Positions 61,000-64,000 of a DNA stretch of 64,000 nucleotides are shown piece by piece. Positions within the stretch are counted from its first letter, which is position 1. Each line of letters starts with the position of its first letter. The position numbers and the translations under genes were made by a program. The DNA is from Lichina pygmaea (lineage: Eukaryota > Ascomycota > Lichinomycetes > Lichinales > Lichinaceae). Where the stretch lies: the NCBI GenBank assembly GCA_963422465.1, contig OY730171.1, positions 930,001 through 994,000 on the forward strand, given 5' to 3'. The notes beneath the pieces are model-generated. The model made no database searches. It saw only the letters and a program-made list of their open reading frames with translations, and had not been told where the DNA came from.

Positions 61000-61252
61000 C
61001 GTTCGGCTTCCTGTGCTCTTCCATTCTCTCGGCTCGCCCTCTTTGCGCGCCTTGTCGAGCTGGCCTCGCTGTAATCCTGCATTCTCCCTCGTCATACGTT
61101 CGTTGCATCCGGCAGCACATCCTGCTCCACAAGCGTTGATGCCTGCCTGTTGATACCGCCGTCGACCAATCCGTGCTGGGCGCGATCCATCCGCCGATAG
61201 ATTTCTCCCCGAATAGAGAGAGAAAGAGGAAGACCCGGTCGTCGTCGCCAGC

Positions 61253-63317
61253 ATGGGATTCGACATCCGATCTCGCCTCTGGCGCGAGCTGACGCCGCGG
61301 AGGATCATCTTCTACGTCCTCTTCCATGGCTTTCACATCGGCCTCTTCGCGCTGGGATGGTATGTCACGTCTTCGCCTGCAGGCTCCCCCGGCCCCTCGG
61401 ATCTCCGCGACGCCGTTCTCGCGAGCCGAGAGCACCCGAGCTGACGTCGCTCTCCGACAGGTGGACGCAGGAGTCCGATCCGCGCCTGGCCGGCCTCAAC
61501 ACGCTGCAGTACTCGGTGTGGCTGTCGCGCGGAGCCGGGCTCGTCCTCTCGGTCGACGTCGCCATGATCTTGCTGCCCATGTGCCGCAACGTCCTGCGCG
61601 TCGTCCGACCGAAGCTGCGGTTCCTGCCGCTCGACGAGTCGCAGTGGTTCCATCGCCAGGTGGCGTACGCCATGCTCATCTACACCATCGTCCACGTCTG
61701 TGCACATTACGTCAAGTGAGCCTTCCCCCTTTCTCGAGAGCAGCCGTTCGTCGCGGCACGGTTTTGGTTGACGAGATGCCCCCCCCTAGCTTCTTCAACG
61801 TGGAAAAGGCCCAGCTGCGGCCGATCTCGGCCGTCGAGATCCACTACGCCCAGGCCGGCGGCATCACCGGCCACGTCATGCTGCTCTGCATGCTGCTCAT
61901 CTACACGACGGCCCACCACCGCATCCGGCAGCAGTCGTTCGAGGCGTTCTGGTACACGCATCACCTCTTCATCCCCTTCCTCTTGGCCATGTACACCCAC
62001 GCCGTCGGCTGCTTCGTGCGCGACTCGACCGAGCCCTACTCGCCCTTCGCCGGAGAGATCTTCTGGCGGCACTGCATCGGCTACCACGGATGGCGCTGGG
62101 AGCTGTGGGGCGGCGGCATCTACCTCGCCGAGCGCATCTACCGCGAGATCCGGAGCCGGCGCGAGACGGAGATCATCCGCGTCGTCCGACACCCGTACGG
62201 TATGTCGTCCGCGACGTCGAAGACGGAAGTCGAGACCCCAGATCGATCGTGCTGACTCGGGGACCCGAAAAAAAAAAAGACGTGCTCGAGATCCAGATGC
62301 GCAAGCCGTCGATGAAGTACAAGGCCGGCCAGTGGCTGTTCCTCAACGTGCCGTCCATATCGCGAGGACAGTGGCATCCCTTCACCATCACGTCCTGTCC
62401 CTTTGACCCGTACGTGTCCGTGCACGTGCGGCAGGTCGGCGACTGGACGCGCGATCTCGGCAACGCCGTCGGGGCCGGCCCGCTGCAGGAGAAGGAGATG
62501 GACAACCTCGACCCCATGGGCCTGTACGAGATTGCCTTGACCAACGGCGAGGTCATGCCGCGGATCAAGATCGACGGGCCGTACGGAGCCCCGGCCGAGG
62601 ACGTACGTGCCCTGTCCCGTCTTCTCGTGGCCGCGATCGTCTTCTCGTCGCGCTGACCCCATCCGACCGGCAGGTGTTCGACAACGAGATCGCGGTGCTC
62701 ATCGGCACCGGCATCGGCGTGACGCCGTGGGGCTCGATCCTGAAGAACATCTGGCATCTGCGCAACTCGCCGAACCCGCCGCGACGGCTGCGCCGGGTCG
62801 AGTTCATCTGGGTGTGCAAGGAGACGGGCTCGTTCGAGTGGTTCCAGACGCTGCTCTCGTCGCTGGAGGCGCAGTCGATCGCGGCCGCGACCCGGCCCGG
62901 CAACGAGGGGCCGGAGTTCCTGCGCATCCACACGTACCTGACGCAGAAGCTCGACATGGACACGACGCAGAACATCGTGCTCAACAGCGTCGGCTCGATC
63001 AGGGACCCGCTCACCGAGCTCAACAGCCGCACCAACTTCGGCCGGCCCGACTTCTCCCGCCTCCTCGTCGCGATGCGCAACGGAATCCTCGACCAGACCT
63101 ACATGTCCGGCCTCGAGGGCTCGCTCAAGACCACCGTCGGCGTCTACTTCTGCGGTCCGACCGTGGCCGCCCGCGACATCAAGCGCGCCTGCAAGGACGC
63201 CAGGTGCGAGGAGGTCGACTTTAGGTTCTGGAAGGAGCAGTGAGTCTTGCTATCCTCATCCTTTTTTTCCCATCCCGGAGCGACGGCGATGGACTGACTC
63301 GTGAACGCAGCTTCTAA
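61253..63317 (+). CDS. noxB: NADPH oxidase NoxB (Nox2)
   Basis: Six exons fit in phase: 61253-61359, 61461-61715, 61790-62199, 62280-62602, 62674-63239, 63311-63317, giving 555 aa. The order is: six-helix ferric-reductase-type domain with haem His (WFHRQVAYAMLIYTIVHVCA, EAFWYTHHLFIPFLLAMYTH, AVGCFVRDS); FAD loop QWHPFTITSCPFDPYVSVHV; NADPH site VLIGTGIGVTPWGSILKNI; RVEFIWVCKETGSFEWFQ; YFCGPTVAARDI; and the end FRFWKEHF. The last intron (GTGAGT..ACGCAG) splits the His codon, so the final exon is only 7 nt; without it the protein would end KEQ and lose the invariant C-terminal Phe. NoxB rather than NoxA: VRHPY|D, KNIWHLRNSPNPPRRLRRVE and DFRFWKEHF match NoxB, and the NoxA-specific insert is absent. 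It makes superoxide across membranes, working with NoxR, Rac and a tetraspanin in spore germination and, in pathogens, penetration. Confidence 0.96.
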
Positions 63318-64000
63318 AACACAGGTCGTCTGCACCACCTGCCGCCGGGTGGGGGGAAGAAAGTCGGGTCCTTTATATCATGCATCTCCGGCTGTCCTGT
63401 CCTGTCCTGTCCTTGTGCAATCGGCCACGAAAGTCTTTCAACGCTTTCAATGTATCTACTTGTTCGGTATTTGTGTCTGTGTCCGTGTCTGTGTCCGTGT
63501 CTGTGTCCGTGTCTGTGTCATGCGTCTGCTGCTACGTAGCATATGTCACTTGTTCCAGCCTAGCCAAAATACCAGTTGTTCTTGACTTGATCCGGTCCGT
63601 TCGACCCACCTTCATTGGCTTACTCGTACGTAGTACGCAAATCTTTGTTCATCTAACGTAGGAGGTGCTGTATGTCGTATATGTACGTATGGAGTACACA
63701 GTACGGAGACGGAGTAAAATCACAGAGTACCACCGTGGCATTTGACAAGGAACCTGATGAATACTGTACAGTCGACGGGACTGATTACTGTACCTCACCA
63801 TGCTCACTTTCCCCCCCCCCCCCCCCCCCCAACAGACTGACCTCCATTTCCCTTTCCTTTCCTTTCCTTTGCTCTCCTTCCCTTTCCAACCGGAATCCAG
63901 GCACGTGCCATGACTACGTATTGCTCTCTGCTGGGAACCCTGGTGGGAACCCCGCCAAGAGAAGAGAGGAATATCGCCCCCTCTTAGCAGGGGTAGATTA
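63318..64000. other. 3' flank of noxB with simple repeats
   Basis: Tandem CTGTC words (63394-63413), a 12-bp unit TGTGTCCGTGTC in four copies (about 63473-63520), a GTAC patch (63630-63705), C20 (63811-63830) and a CCTTT repeat (63848-63875). No gene seen up to the window end. Confidence 0.65.

Larger units (their letters stand above)
57950..61252. other. Large spacer upstream of noxB, 3.3 kb, no gene recognised
   Basis: It holds the promoter side of the DUF7727 gene (left) and of noxB (right). Short G runs occur at 58372-58381 and 58583-58594. A (CA)n run and a CT-rich leader tract are listed separately. Open frames of up to 235 codons exist on both strands, but they overlap, have biased composition and show no domain. 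Confidence 0.5.

Overview
This window looks like chromosomal DNA from a filamentous ascomycete (Pezizomycotina, probably a Sordariomycete; Hypocreales is a guess). The genes are GC-rich and cut by short introns (about 50-220 bp) with GT..AG borders. Products include NoxB, a Pth11-like rhodopsin-fold receptor, Boi-type SH3/SAM/PH protein, Nas2, Rtc3, Uls1-like SNF2 and Ran. Gene spacing is wide, and the spacers carry broken transposons, G/C homopolymers and many palindromic GTAC/TACGTA words. All exon joins were worked out by eye from splice motifs, reading phase and family conservation.

Left part (1-24 kb): the 3' end of a probable SWR1-type remodeller (+) is followed by a transposon-rich stretch holding a terminal-inverted-repeat element with a duplicated left end, a LINE 3' fragment and a HET-protein relic. 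Next is a complete Uls1/Ris1-like SNF2-RING translocase (-, 5 exons). From 11.8 to 17.1 kb lies a second repeat island: a Fot1/pogo-type element with 109-bp inverted repeats, a fossil Ty3/Gypsy integrase fragment and one copy of a 180-bp MITE. A Boi1/Boi2 homologue (-) follows, sharing a 1.9-kb divergent promoter region with the next gene.

Middle (24-44 kb): a 1413-residue MIZ/SP-RING protein with a very long polyglutamine tract (+), a second Fot1/pogo relic, a FAD monooxygenase and a Dal5-type MFS transporter side by side on the minus strand, a 5.5-kb spacer, and a Pth11-like seven-helix receptor (+).

Right part (44-64 kb): a TDG/MUG-type DNA glycosylase (+), Rtc3-like SBDS-domain protein (-), the second MITE copy, a RhoGEF (-) with one splice junction that does not fit the GT rule, the proteasome chaperone Nas2 (+), Ran GTPase (+), a DUF7727 membrane protein (-) and the NADPH oxidase NoxB (+).

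The genes are mostly housekeeping or morphogenesis functions. Boi, RhoGEF, NoxB and the SUMO-related pair (Uls1-like and SP-RING) have related roles, but nothing shows that they form a cluster. I did not find a convincing new multi-gene system. The most unusual material is the repeat biology: two TA-flanked pogo-type families, a two-copy MITE, G/C runs inside inverted repeats and introns, and a hairpin-forming intron in the Uls1-like gene.
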